The notes below the pieces were generated by a model that saw only the letters and a program-made list of their open reading frames with translations, was not told the origin of the DNA and did not search any database. From Sinorhizobium meliloti 4H41 (GTDB lineage: Bacteria > Pseudomonadota > Alphaproteobacteria > Rhizobiales > Rhizobiaceae): 64,000 bases of DNA. The DNA lies in assembly GCF_000375585.1 (NCBI RefSeq), contig NZ_AQWP01000012.1, positions 142,183 through 206,182 of the forward strand, given 5' to 3'. A program made the translations under genes and the position numbers. This document shows positions 8,937-17,815 of this stretch, in pieces (positions within the stretch are counted from its first letter, which is position 1; each line of letters opens with the position of its first letter).

Positions 8937-8962
8937 CGCCGGCCGCGGCTTGGCGGCCGGCG
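8937..8962 (-). other. Intercistronic stem-loop after phoD
   Basis: CGCCGGCCGC and GCGGCCGGCG form a perfect 10-bp GC-rich stem with a 6-base loop, about 20 bases past the binding-protein stop. No T-run follows on the minus strand, so it looks like an mRNA 3'-end stabiliser or attenuator rather than a full terminator. Confidence 0.6.
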
Positions 8963-8982
8963 CAGGATGATGCGTTCGGCGA

Positions 8983-9888
8983 TCAGCCGCCGATCGTCGC
9001 CTTGCGGGCGTCGATGATCGGCTTGTAGAAATCGCTATTGACCTCGACGAAACCGGTGAAGTCGCCGCCCTGGATGGCGGAGAAGCAGGCGGCGTCGGTC
9101 TTCGGCAGATCCATCATGAATTGCTTGAACTTGGCCTTCATGTCGTCGTTCAATGCGGTACGCACGACGATCGGGCCGTTCGGGATCAGCGGCGACTTCC
9201 ACAGTTCGACGAGATCGTTCATGTCGACGATACCCTTGTCGACCATCTTGCGCAGGTTGCCCGAGGTGTAGCCGTCCTTGAACTCGCCGACGCCCGAGCC
9301 GAAGGTCGTACCGGCATCGAAGGTACCCTTAACGACTTCAAGCACGAGGTTCTCGTGGCCGCCGCCGAAGCCGGTTTCACCGAAATATTCCTTGATCGGC
9401 GCGCCGATCGCTTCCGGCAGCGTGACGAGGGGAACGAGATAGCCCGAGGTCGAGTCCGGATCGGCGAAGCCGAGCTTCTTGCCCTTCAGGTCTTCGAGCT
9501 TTGTGATGCCGGAGTCCTTGCGGGCGACCATGATCGAATGATAGCCCGTGGAGCCGTCGGTCTGGACGGTCGTCAGGATCGGCTCGACGGCGTCAGCCTT
9601 GGCGAGATAGATCTTGGCATAGCCGGAGGCGCCGAGTTCGGCGTAATCGAGCGTGCCGCCGAGGAGGCCCTGGATCACGCCGTCATAGTCGGCCGCCGGA
9701 AAGAGGGAGACCTTCTCGACGCCGATGGCTGCCGGGAGCTGATCGACGAGGCACTGGTAGTTGCGCAGGCGGTCGGCTTCGTTTTCGCCGCCGATGATGC
9801 CGACGCGGAATTCCTTCAGGTCTTCGGCCTGTGCGTGGCCGACGAGGGCGAAAAGCGCGACCGCGCTCAGAAGAGCTTTTTTAAGCAT
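8983..9888 (-). CDS. phoD: Phosphate/phosphonate-binding periplasmic protein
   Basis: A 301-residue binding protein with a Sec signal peptide (MLKKALLSAVALFALVGHAQA, cleavage after AQA). The mature part begins EDLKEFRVGIIGGENEADRL, characteristic of PhnD-type receptors, and the segment FADPDSTSGYLVP contains the conserved ligand-binding D-x-TSG. It delivers phosphate or phosphonates to the PhoE/PhoT permeases. The start is fixed at 9888 by the signal peptide; the open frame continues well upstream without coding character. It follows the ATPase gene by 89 bases. Confidence 0.93.
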   Translation of the reverse strand: MLKKALLSAVALFALVGHAQAEDLKEFRVGIIGGENEADRLRNYQCLVDQLPAAIGVEKVSLFPAADYDGVIQGLLGGTLDYAELGASGYAKIYLAKADAVEPILTTVQTDGSTGYHSIMVARKDSGITKLEDLKGKKLGFADPDSTSGYLVPLVTLPEAIGAPIKEYFGETGFGGGHENLVLEVVKGTFDAGTTFGSGVGEFKDGYTSGNLRKMVDKGIVDMNDLVELWKSPLIPNGPIVVRTALNDDMKAKFKQFMMDLPKTDAACFSAIQGGDFTGFVEVNSDFYKPIIDARKATIGG

Positions 9889-9977
9889 TGGGTTCGTTCT
9901 CCCGTTTCCCGGACGCGCCGGGTCTGTCTCGGTTTCGAAAAGGCGCCCTTGACGCGGGCATTCGATCGCGGCGGACC

Positions 9978-10817
9978 TTAAGGGCCGGCCAGTGCCAGCG
10001 GCTTCAAGCCGGCCGATGCTGTTTCCTGCGGTGCTTCCGCGGGGATGTTGATGCTGGTCGAGGTCATCGACTCTTCGATCGCCGTTTCCGCGCCGTAGAT
10101 CGCCGCGACCGCGGCGGCCGTCAGATCCTTCGGCTGTCCGTCGAAGACGACTCGTCCATGCGCCATGCCGATAATCCGCTCGCAATAGTTCCGCGCGGTA
10201 TCGAGCGTATGCAGGTTGGTGATCACGGTGATGCCGTCGCGCTCGTTGATGTCGCGCAGCGCGTCCATCACGATCTTGGCGTTGAGCGGGTCGAGCGACG
10301 CGATCGGCTCATCGGCGAGCAGCATCTTCGGCTGCTGCATCAGCGCGCGGGCGATTGCGACGCGCTGCTGCTGTCCACCCGAGAGCGTGCCGGCCGGCTG
10401 AAGGGCGGTCTGTTCGATCCCCAGCCGCTCCAGTGCACCGATCGCCATGATGCGCTCTTCGCGGCTGAACATGTTGAGGACGCTCAGTACGGTGGATCGA
10501 TGGTTGAGCCGCCCGAGGAGAACATTGGTCAGCACATCGAGGCGAGGCACCAGATTGAACTGCTGGAAGATCATGGCGCAGTCGCGCTGCCACTCGCGCA
10601 GGGCCGCCCCCTTCAGCGAGGAGACCGGTACGCCCGCGAATTCGATCGAGCCGGAGGAGGGGTCCACCAGACGGTTTATCATGCGCAGGAGTGTCGACTT
10701 GCCGGCGCCGGAGCGGCCGATAATGCCAACCATCTGGCCCTGCGGAATGTCGAAGGTAACCGAGCTGACGGCTGTCTTCTTGCCGAACTGGCGGGTTACG
10801 TTCTTCAACTGAAACAT
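9978..10817 (-). CDS. phoC: Phosphate/phosphonate ABC transporter ATP-binding protein
   Basis: A 279-residue cytoplasmic ATPase of the PhnC family. Walker A is GRSGAGKST (about 34-42), the signature [14 protein letters not shown] is near residue 143 and Walker B is LLADEP near 165. [18 protein letters not shown], with its H-loop, is typical of PhnC. The C-terminus carries an extra tail of about 35 residues. It is the first gene of the operon phoC-phoD-phoE-phoT and lies 74 bases downstream of a three-unit Pho box, so phosphate starvation through PhoB should induce it. Confidence 0.94.
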   Translation of the reverse strand: MFQLKNVTRQFGKKTAVSSVTFDIPQGQMVGIIGRSGAGKSTLLRMINRLVDPSSGSIEFAGVPVSSLKGAALREWQRDCAMIFQQFNLVPRLDVLTNVLLGRLNHRSTVLSVLNMFSREERIMAIGALERLGIEQTALQPAGTLSGGQQQRVAIARALMQQPKMLLADEPIASLDPLNAKIVMDALRDINERDGITVITNLHTLDTARNYCERIIGMAHGRVVFDGQPKDLTAAAVAAIYGAETAIEESMTSTSINIPAEAPQETASAGLKPLALAGP

Positions 10818-11181
10818 GGGCAGCAGTTCCTCTTTCGGGGAGACCGGTCATCGGTATGACCCTGCCATATCCGCGCTACATGAAGGCGCAGTGTCAGTTT
10901 CGTGTAGGTTCTGTAACAGTGCACAGGTGCGGTTCATCAACCTCGAACGCACCGGCCGAAGTCATCGTGACAGGTGACACCCGTCACCCCCGCAGCCTGC
11001 AGCGCAGGTCGGCTTCCAGCCGCGGATCGAACGGCAGCGGAAGTGCGGAATGGTCGGTGCCGAAGCCGTAGCTTTCCGACGTGCAGCAAAGGTCCTCATT
11101 CGAACTCCGAGCTGGGCACGTCATAGACGAAGCGTCGGGAAACAGCCTGATGCGAGGAGAGGCCCAATCAACGCGTTGAGA
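10818..11181 (-). other. Intergenic region with Pho box and a possible gene remnant
   Basis: Apart from the Pho box, this stretch holds a 46-codon minus-strand frame (10984-11124) that ends GFGTDHSALPLPFDPRLEAD and reads like a protein C-terminus rather than random translation. It has no evident ribosome site and the frame continues upstream to the stop of the peptide ABC gene. It may be the tail of a gene lost when the neighbouring island arrived. I cannot name a family. Confidence 0.25.
10891..10919 (-). promoter_or_regulatory. Pho box, three tandem heptamers
   Basis: Read on the minus strand, CTGTTAC, CCTACAC and CTGACAC occur at exactly 11-base intervals (10913, 10902, 10891), each resembling the PhoB heptamer CTGTCAT with a 4-base spacer. 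The array lies 74-102 bases upstream of the ATPase start. A further CTGTCAC is at 10967-10973. Confidence 0.7.
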
Positions 11182-13017
11182 TCACGCGGCGACGAAGTGC
11201 CCCGGCGAAACCTCGTGGTACTGGATTGGTACAGTCTTGTAATCGACCGGACGGATCGGGCTTTTTATCTCCTCATTGCCGATTTGGCCCTTTCCCCGGC
11301 GGCGATCCGGGTCGGGGATCGGCACCGCGGAAATCAGTTTCTTCGTATAAGCGTGCTGCGGATTGCCGAAGACCGCAGCGCGAGGGCCCACCTCAACGAT
11401 TTCACCAAGGTACATGACTGCAACGCGATGGCTGACGCGCTCGACGACGGCCATATCGTGGGAAATGAAGAGGAAAGCAAGATTGAGGCTCTGTTGCAAA
11501 TCCAGCAGCAGATTGATCACCTGCGCCTTGATCGAAACGTCGAGAGCCGAGACGCTCTCGTCGGCGACGATCACCTTCGGATCGAGCGCCAGCGCCCGGG
11601 CGATACAGATGCGCTGACGCTGGCCTCCGGAAAACTCATGCGGGTAGCGCGAAGCCATGTCGGCTGTCAGTCCGACCTTGACCAGGAGATCGGCCACCAG
11701 ATCACGTGCCTGTTTGGCGGTTCCCATCTCGTGTTCGAGATAGGGTTCGGCGATTGCAGCACCTATCCGCATGCGTGGGTTGAGGCTCGCGAAGGGATCC
11801 TGGAAGATCATCTGGACCGTCTTGCGCATCTCGCGCATTCCGCTTGCATCAAGCGTCAAGATCTCGGTTCCATCCACCAGAACGGAGCCGGCCTGCGGCT
11901 CGATCAGGCGCATAATCGCACGACCGGTCGTCGACTTGCCGCAACCGGATTCACCGACCAGAGATAGAGTCTCGCCGGCATGCAGGTCGAAGGAAACGTT
12001 TTCGACCGCATGGACGCGGCCACTCAAGCGGCTGAACAGGCCGGAATGGATGTCGAAATGCTTAGTGAGGTTCCTGACTTCGAGCACCGGGCGTTTCCCG
12101 AGTGCAACCGTATCTGCCGTCTCGACCGGGATATCGGAGAGCCCGGTCGCCGTATCGACGACAGGAAAGCGCATGGGCCGATCCCTGCCGCCCATCGAGC
12201 CAAGGACAGGAACGGCGGACAGAAGCGCACGCGTATACGGGTGTTTGGCGCGGAAGAAGATATCGCTCGTTGGGCCTGATTCCACCTGCTCGCCGCGGTA
12301 CATTACCACCGTTCGGTCGGCAATTTCGGCAACGACGCCCATATCGTGCGTGATGAAGAGCACGGAGGTTCCCTCTTCCTCCTGCAGCGTTTTGATGAGA
12401 TCGAGAATCTGTCCCTGGATGGTGACGTCAAGTGCTGTCGTCGGCTCGTCGGCAATCAGCAGCTTTGGTCGTGAGGCAAGTGCCATGGCAATCATTACGC
12501 GCTGGCGCATACCACCCGAAAACCGGTGCGGATATTCATCGAAACGGGAGGCGGCGGATGGAAGGCGCACCTTTTCCAACAACCGGATGGTCTCGGCCCT
12601 GGCATCCCGCTTGCTCATCTGCGAGTGGCAGAGAAGCGCTTCGGAGATCTGGTCGCCGATAGTGAAGAGCGGATTGAGGCTTGTCATAGGCTCCTGAAAG
12701 ATCATCGCAACATCGTTTCCGCGCACCTGCCGCATCGTGGTCTCAGGCAGTTGCAGAATATCGCGGCCGTCGAGCACGACCCTTCCCGCGATACGGCTGG
12801 TATCGGCCGGGAGCAGTCGCATGATCGACAGCGAGGTGACGCTCTTGCCGGAGCCGGATTCTCCGACGATCGCCACGGTCTCGCCAGGGGCCACCGTGAA
12901 CGACATATCCCGCACAACGGACCTCCACTCCCCGTCGACGATGAACGACGTCGTCAGGTTCTCCACGGACAAAATCGGCGGCACGGGCTCTGTTTGTAGG
13001 GCGGGGAGGCTTGCCAT
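11182..13017 (-). CDS. Dipeptide/oligopeptide ABC transporter, fused ATP-binding protein
   Basis: A 611-residue protein with two complete ATPase domains, a DppD-DppF type fusion as in GsiA. The first half has Walker [10 protein letters not shown], signature [15 protein letters not shown] and Walker B LLIADEP. The second has [24 protein letters not shown] and VIVADES. The oligopeptide-specific C-terminal region follows each half (YTRALLSAVP, YTKKLISAVP). It energises the DppB/DppC-like permeases encoded at 16.9-18.8 kb. It lies 33 bases downstream of the SelA-like enzyme and shares its transcript. The Walker B Asp-Glu is intact in both halves. Confidence 0.9.
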   Translation of the reverse strand: MASLPALQTEPVPPILSVENLTTSFIVDGEWRSVVRDMSFTVAPGETVAIVGESGSGKSVTSLSIMRLLPADTSRIAGRVVLDGRDILQLPETTMRQVRGNDVAMIFQEPMTSLNPLFTIGDQISEALLCHSQMSKRDARAETIRLLEKVRLPSAASRFDEYPHRFSGGMRQRVMIAMALASRPKLLIADEPTTALDVTIQGQILDLIKTLQEEEGTSVLFITHDMGVVAEIADRTVVMYRGEQVESGPTSDIFFRAKHPYTRALLSAVPVLGSMGGRDRPMRFPVVDTATGLSDIPVETADTVALGKRPVLEVRNLTKHFDIHSGLFSRLSGRVHAVENVSFDLHAGETLSLVGESGCGKSTTGRAIMRLIEPQAGSVLVDGTEILTLDASGMREMRKTVQMIFQDPFASLNPRMRIGAAIAEPYLEHEMGTAKQARDLVADLLVKVGLTADMASRYPHEFSGGQRQRICIARALALDPKVIVADESVSALDVSIKAQVINLLLDLQQSLNLAFLFISHDMAVVERVSHRVAVMYLGEIVEVGPRAAVFGNPQHAYTKKLISAVPIPDPDRRRGKGQIGNEEIKSPIRPVDYKTVPIQYHEVSPGHFVAA

Positions 13018-13050
13018 GTCGGGATCCTTCTTCGGTTTCAGCCGTCGGGT

Positions 13051-14250
13051 TCAATCCGGCCAGCGCAGTGCGCCATCGAAACGGTGCTTGCTGCGGTTTT
13101 CCAGCGGTGTGGCGATGATGTCGTTCGAGGCGCTGGTCTTGTCGAGTTCCTCGGCCAGACGGTTGGCAACGATGGTCTCCTGACCCGGATGCAGGTTGCA
13201 GGGATCGAGGTAGAAGTAGTGATGCTCGACCTCGTGGTCGCGCACGATGACAGGCGGCGTACCGCGCGCCAGCGCATCGGCAAGATCCCACGCCGTGATA
13301 TGGGCTTCGTGCGCGCTCACGATCACCCGCAGCCTGTCGAGTGGATTGCCGGTCGGATCGGGCTCGATCAGCGCTGTGATGCCTGGTCGGTTCTCCAGCG
13401 TGTCGCGCCAGAGATGGAGATAGCTGGTCTCGCGGGCGCGGATACCGTCATGATCGCGCTTTTCCCAGGCTTCCAGGGCCGCCATGAGGCCGAAGACGCT
13501 CTCCTTGCCGACTTTCATGCCCCGCCCAATCCCCATATTCTGAAGGAAGGCGTTGCGCACGAGGTCCTTCCTACCAGCCACGATGCCGGAAGTCGGGCCG
13601 CCCAGAAATTTGTGACCGGAATAAAGCACGATGTCCGCTCCCTGCTCGAGAAAGCTACGCAGATCGTATTCCGATGCCGCATCAACGATGACGGGCACTG
13701 ATTTCGCGCGGGCGATTTCCACGAATTCCGTCAGCTTCAGCAGGCCGTAGTCGACGACGTGATGCGAGACGACGTAAAGGGCCGCAGCCGTCTTTTCCGT
13801 GATCGCGTTCTCCATGTGGTGCCGATGGGTCGAGGTCGCCTGCCCGATCATCACGGTCTTGGCGCCCGCCAGACGAATGGACTGATCGACCGGCGCGCCG
13901 TAACTGACGATATGGCCCATCTGCACAAGGACCTCATTTTTTTCTGTGCTGACGCCGGGCAGTTTCTCGATGGCGAGCAGATCGCTGCCGGTGATGGTTC
14001 CGGCAATGGCAAGGGTGATGCCTGCCGCGCACGATGCCGTCACGAAACCGGCTTCGCCGCCGGTCAGCCGCGCGATCACGGCACTTGCTTTTCGCTGCAG
14101 GTCATTCATCTCGACGAATTGCGGCAGGATGGATGTCATAGCGGCAATCGCTTCCGGAACCACGATCGATGCCCCCAGGCTTGTCATCGTGCCTGAAACA
14201 TTGATGACCGGACGCAGTCCGAGGGATGTGCGAATGTCTTCACTGGGCAT
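13051..14250 (-). CDS. SelA-like PLP-dependent enzyme (D-glucosaminate ammonia-lyase-like family)
   Basis: A 399-residue fold-type I PLP enzyme of the group annotated as SelA-related (TIGR01437 type), which includes the ammonia-lyase DgaE. The lysine that binds PLP is in [14 protein letters not shown], and the N-terminal segment [19 protein letters not shown] is diagnostic of the family. It is not a selenocysteine synthase in context: no selB or selD is near. Members often pair with the cog3964 amidohydrolase, which occurs here at 15.7 kb. A beta-elimination or ammonia-lyase step on an amino compound is inferred. The start at 14250 is chosen over the longer frame for its match to the family. 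Confidence 0.8.
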   Translation of the reverse strand: MPSEDIRTSLGLRPVINVSGTMTSLGASIVVPEAIAAMTSILPQFVEMNDLQRKASAVIARLTGGEAGFVTASCAAGITLAIAGTITGSDLLAIEKLPGVSTEKNEVLVQMGHIVSYGAPVDQSIRLAGAKTVMIGQATSTHRHHMENAITEKTAAALYVVSHHVVDYGLLKLTEFVEIARAKSVPVIVDAASEYDLRSFLEQGADIVLYSGHKFLGGPTSGIVAGRKDLVRNAFLQNMGIGRGMKVGKESVFGLMAALEAWEKRDHDGIRARETSYLHLWRDTLENRPGITALIEPDPTGNPLDRLRVIVSAHEAHITAWDLADALARGTPPVIVRDHEVEHHYFYLDPCNLHPGQETIVANRLAEELDKTSASNDIIATPLENRSKHRFDGALRWPD

Positions 14251-14317
14251 TGTGCTCTCCGAAATTATTGCGGCCGAAAACGGAGGGGATTGCCTTCCGA
14301 TCATCGACAGTTATGCC

Positions 14318-14330
14318 ATTACAATGTAAT
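14318..14330. promoter_or_regulatory. Palindromic operator between the SelA-like gene and the IclR gene
   Basis: ATTACAATGTAAT is a 13-base palindrome, perfect except for the unpaired centre, located 67 bases from the SelA-like start and 32 bases before the IclR start. Length and position fit an IclR-family operator in a divergent promoter region. Confidence 0.55.
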
Positions 14331-14362
14331 AACAGTCCAAAATCATCATGTGAGTTCGTGTC

Positions 14363-15178
14363 TTGAACGCCAAAATCCACCCCATTTCCGTGATCGATGA
14401 GGACAGCGTGAAAAGCGGAAAACGCTCTCGGGTCAGTGGCATAGACCGGGCCCTGCAGGTTCTTGATCACCTCTACGAGACCGGCGCGCCCTGTAGTGCC
14501 TATGCTATTGCCAAGGCAATTGGCGCGCCGCTTTCCACGGTCTACGTGATCGTCGATGATCTGGTGGAAAAGAACCTTTTGACGCGCGGTGCCGATGGCT
14601 TGATCTGGCTTGGAGCGCGGCTTTACCACTTCGGTCTTGCCTATGCCCGCTCGCTGGATTTCATGAGTGTCGCCACCCATGAAATGCACGATCTCTGTCG
14701 CCAGGTCGGTGAAACCGTCCAGCTTTGTGGCCGTGACGGCGACCATATGCTGGTGCTTGCGATGGCGGAAGGTCCAAGCCATTTCCAGGTCGCCTCGCGC
14801 GTTGGAACCCGTGTGCCGCTGAACTGGACCGCGTCCGGCCGGCTTCTGGTGGGTCATCTGCCGGACGATGAGCGGCTCGAGCTCTTCAGGCGATGCGCCC
14901 GTTCCTCGCCGACCGGACGCGCCGATGTCGATCCGGCCAAGCTGTCTGCCGCGGCCGTGGATGCGATGAAGGCGCGACTTTCGATTCAGGCGGGCGAATC
15001 CGACTATGCCGTTGCCTGCATCGCATCGCCGATCTGCGATCGCGATGGCCGGTGCGTCGCGACCATCTCGATCGTTCTGCCGGAGCAGAAGGCCTTTTCC
15101 GACGAAACGCATTACACTTCGCATGCGCGCGCTTCCGCGGACAGGATCGAAGAACTGATGGGCTGGCGCGGTCACTGA
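14363..15178 (+). CDS. IclR-family transcriptional regulator
   Basis: A 271-residue regulator. The N-terminal winged helix (about 25-90) contains IDRALQVLDHLYETGAPCSA and the recognition helix region APLSTVYVIVDDLVEKNLL. The C-terminal effector domain (about 100-265) contains VPLNWTASGRLLVGHL and ends SHARASADRIEELMGW, typical for the family. The likely start is TTG at 14363; GTG codons slightly downstream are alternatives. It is divergent from the SelA-like gene and convergent with the RidA gene, splitting the island's minus-strand genes into two transcripts that it probably controls. Confidence 0.85.
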   Translation: MNAKIHPISVIDEDSVKSGKRSRVSGIDRALQVLDHLYETGAPCSAYAIAKAIGAPLSTVYVIVDDLVEKNLLTRGADGLIWLGARLYHFGLAYARSLDFMSVATHEMHDLCRQVGETVQLCGRDGDHMLVLAMAEGPSHFQVASRVGTRVPLNWTASGRLLVGHLPDDERLELFRRCARSSPTGRADVDPAKLSAAAVDAMKARLSIQAGESDYAVACIASPICDRDGRCVATISIVLPEQKAFSDETHYTSHARASADRIEELMGWRGH

Positions 15179-15189
15179 CATGCTTTTTC

Positions 15190-15690
15190 TTAACCGTGCA
15201 GGGCGACGATCGCTTCGATCTCGACGGTGATATTGCCGGGCAACGACCCGAAGCCGACGGCGGACCGGGCATGCTGCCCGGCATCGCCGAAGACCTCGAC
15301 GAAAAGATCCGAGCACCCATTGATGACGCCGGGATGATCCTCGAAGTCTGGTGTCGCATTGACCATGCCGAGCAGCTTGACGACGCGCCGTACCCGGGAA
15401 AGGTCTCCCAGTGCCTCCTGCAGGACGGCCAGCAGGTTGATGCCTGTCAGTCGCGCGTGGCTATAGGCATCGGCGACATCGACGCCGCCCGATCCCACCT
15501 TGCCGGTATGCATGAAACCATCGGCCTCACGCGGGCCCTGGCCGGAAAGATAGATCAGATTGCCTTCGCGCACATGCGTCACGAAATTGGCTATCGGCGG
15601 TGGGGGCGGCGGCAACACGATGCCGAGCGACGTCAGCCGCTCGGCAGGCGAACCCGTCCTGTCGGCGGCGGTTGCCGTGGAACTGTTCAC
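15190..15690 (-). CDS. RidA-family (YjgF) protein
   Basis: A 166-residue RidA-type protein starting at GTG 15690 behind a good AGGAG ribosome site. RidA proteins hydrolyse reactive imine/enamine intermediates made by PLP enzymes and flavin amino-acid oxidases. The family segment HARSAVGFGSLPGNITVEIE near the C-terminus is clear, but the archetypal catalytic Arg of the RidA subfamily (R in PxRxA) is replaced here by a Ser-Ala-Val context, so this belongs to one of the Rid subgroups with uncertain deaminase activity. A run of seven prolines follows GIVL near residue 24. It lies 40 bases downstream of the amidohydrolase. Confidence 0.85.
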   Translation of the reverse strand: MNSSTATAADRTGSPAERLTSLGIVLPPPPPPIANFVTHVREGNLIYLSGQGPREADGFMHTGKVGSGGVDVADAYSHARLTGINLLAVLQEALGDLSRVRRVVKLLGMVNATPDFEDHPGVINGCSDLFVEVFGDAGQHARSAVGFGSLPGNITVEIEAIVALHG

Positions 15691-15730
15691 GCGAACTCCT
15701 GTGTCCTGTAAAAATGAGAGTGGCCCCGGC

Positions 15731-16942
15731 TTAGCGGTATGAATAGCCGTGGCTGTGACGCACGAGTTTTCGCGCGCGCGGGATATAGCGGCTGGCTGAC
15801 ACAGCTTCCGCGCCGATGATGGCATAGCGCGGTTCGAAAATGCGGGTGAGCACCGAGACGTCACCATTCGAATCGGTCGCCTCGATATCGGCATCGACCA
15901 GATCGAAAACGGTGAAATCGGCCCGCTCGCCAACGGCGAGGCGGTTTTCCATCGGCAGCTGGATAACGGACGCCGGCGCCTGAGTAACTGCCTCCACGAC
16001 CTTGTCGAACGGCATGCCGACCACCAGCAGTTTTGACATGGTCGTCGCCAGATCCCAGACCGGGAAGTTCATCGAGTGGTCGTGCAGATCGGTCGAGATA
16101 GAGAATGGCAGAAGGCCCCGCTTGATTGCCGCCTCGGCAACCTTGAACGAGAAGGACGCCCCGCCATGGCCGATATCCAGCCGGATACCGTCGCCGGCAC
16201 ATCGCTCGGCGAGATCGAACAGATCCTCGTCTTCCATGATGCTCGAGCCAGCCTTGCCGTTGAAGCAATGGGTGACGATGTCGCCGGGGCCGAGGATTTC
16301 CAGCACTTCGTCATAGAGCGCCGGAGGTTCACCGACATGCACCATCATCGGTATCTTGAGGATCTTGGCGATTTTCTTTCCGAGCTTCACCGGCGTCACG
16401 CCCCAGGATCCGGTGATGACGTGGCTCGCTCGGACCTTGATGCCGACGATATGCTCGCTGTTTTCGGCGTAGACCTCAAGAATGCGGTCAAGATTGATGT
16501 CCTGAATGCTTCTGAGTTCCGGCACGCGGTTGCAGGCGACAAGACCGATGGAGCCGAGATTGATGAAAGCCTTGATACGCTCGCGCGACGGCTCGATGAT
16601 ATATTCGCGAAAACCATGGAAATTGGCTTCGCCCGCGGAGCCGGCATCCACCAGGGTCGTGACGCCACGCTCCGCGCCGCATTCGGACGGGCGCAGGGAA
16701 ATATCCGTGCCGCCGTGCCAGATGTGCACGTGCAGATCGATCCAGCCGGGCGAGATCCACGCGCCGTTGCCATCGATGCGCTGCACCTCGGTGGATACGG
16801 CAAGCGACGGGCCGACTTCGGCAATGCGGCCGTCAGCATTGATCAGGATATCGATCGGGCCGTTTGGTGTGCTGGCGCCGAAGGCAATGGGTTTGACATT
16901 GGCGAGGAGCACAGGCCCCTTCGCCTCATATCGATAAGACAT
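15731..16942 (-). CDS. Amidohydrolase/deacetylase of the cog3964 (EF_0837/Atu3266) group
   Basis: A 403-residue amidohydrolase-superfamily enzyme. The first metal pair is in GWIDLHVHIWHGG, the bridging Lys lies in HIVGIKVRASH (about residue 165), further ligands are in MMVHVGEPP and the HCFNGK and DIGHGG motifs, and the late Asp is in FSISTDLHDHS. This set matches cog3964, whose characterised members hydrolyse acetylated 2-hydroxy acids rather than dihydroorotate, as they were once annotated. It lies three bases from the DppC-like permease gene, so its substrate is probably what the transporter imports: an N- or O-acylated small acid. Confidence 0.85.
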   Translation of the reverse strand: MSYRYEAKGPVLLANVKPIAFGASTPNGPIDILINADGRIAEVGPSLAVSTEVQRIDGNGAWISPGWIDLHVHIWHGGTDISLRPSECGAERGVTTLVDAGSAGEANFHGFREYIIEPSRERIKAFINLGSIGLVACNRVPELRSIQDINLDRILEVYAENSEHIVGIKVRASHVITGSWGVTPVKLGKKIAKILKIPMMVHVGEPPALYDEVLEILGPGDIVTHCFNGKAGSSIMEDEDLFDLAERCAGDGIRLDIGHGGASFSFKVAEAAIKRGLLPFSISTDLHDHSMNFPVWDLATTMSKLLVVGMPFDKVVEAVTQAPASVIQLPMENRLAVGERADFTVFDLVDADIEATDSNGDVSVLTRIFEPRYAIIGAEAVSASRYIPRARKLVRHSHGYSYR

Positions 16943-16945
16943 GTT

Positions 16946-17815
16946 TCATAAGTCCTTTCGAAGCCTTGGATCGAGAAGATCGCGCAATCCGTCGCCAACC
17001 ATCTGCAGCGACAGCACGGAGAGAATGATGGCGAAGCCAGGAAACAGCGTCATCCAGTCGGCTTGGCCGATATATTGCCGGCCGGCGGAGATCATCGTGC
17101 CCCAGGTCGGGATTTCCGGGCTGACGCCAAGCCCGAGAAACGAAAGTCCCGCTTCGGCCAGCATGGCGCTGGCAAAGAGAAATGTCCCCTGCACCAGGAT
17201 CGGCGACAGCAGGTTGCGCAGCACATGCCGCGTAATGATGTGGCGCGTCGAAATGCCAAGCGCCCGGGCGGCCTCGATATAGGGGAGCTCGCGGATCACC
17301 AGGGTCGACGCACGGACGATACGCGCCAGGCGCGGCGCGTAGACGATGCTGAGCGCGATGATGACGGTGGTCAGCGATGGCCCCAGCGCGGCCACAAGCG
17401 CGATGGCAAGAAGAATGTCCGGAAAGGCCATCATCGCGTCGATCAGCCGGGCGATCGGCGCATCGAATTGCTTGAAGAATCCGGCGATCAGCCCGAGCGT
17501 CACACCGATGATCGCGGACAATGTCACGACGGCGGCGCCGACCAGCAATGACAGCCGCGCCGAATAGATGGTCCGCGAAAACACGTCGCGGCCGAACTCA
17601 TCGGTACCGAAGATGAACGTGCCGCCCGGCGGTTTCAACCGGTTGACGATGGACAGTTTTGACGGCGCATAAGGCGCGATCAGCGGGGCAAAGATGGCAA
17701 GCAGCACGAAGATCGTCAGAACGATCAGTCCGAAGGCAACGGTCTTGCGCTTCAGCAGGCGCCGGATGAATTTGTTGCGCTCGCTGAGCGCCGGTTTCGA
17801 GACGATTGCTGTCAT
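16946..17815 (-). CDS. Dipeptide-type ABC transporter permease (DppC-like)
   Basis: A 289-residue inner-membrane permease with an N-terminal OppC_N segment (residues about 15-65, helix AFGLIVLTIFVLLAIFAPLI) and a BPD_transp_1 domain. The motif IFGTDEFGRDVFSR near residue 69 and the EAA loop [19 protein letters not shown] are typical of DppC/OppC. It pairs with the DppB-like protein, whose stop codon it overlaps by one base. Confidence 0.9.
   Translation of the reverse strand: MTAIVSKPALSERNKFIRRLLKRKTVAFGLIVLTIFVLLAIFAPLIAPYAPSKLSIVNRLKPPGGTFIFGTDEFGRDVFSRTIYSARLSLLVGAAVVTLSAIIGVTLGLIAGFFKQFDAPIARLIDAMMAFPDILLAIALVAALGPSLTTVIIALSIVYAPRLARIVRASTLVIRELPYIEAARALGISTRHIITRHVLRNLLSPILVQGTFLFASAMLAEAGLSFLGLGVSPEIPTWGTMISAGRQYIGQADWMTLFPGFAIILSVLSLQMVGDGLRDLLDPRLRKDL

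Noticed and set aside
13051..14250. Reading the SelA-like gene as a true selenocysteine synthase
   Set aside because: No selB, selD or selC in the region, and the family with a cog3964 partner is catabolic.
15731..16942. Calling the amidohydrolase a dihydroorotase
   Set aside because: The cog3964 motif set and catabolic context fit the re-annotated hydrolase group; no pyrimidine genes are near.
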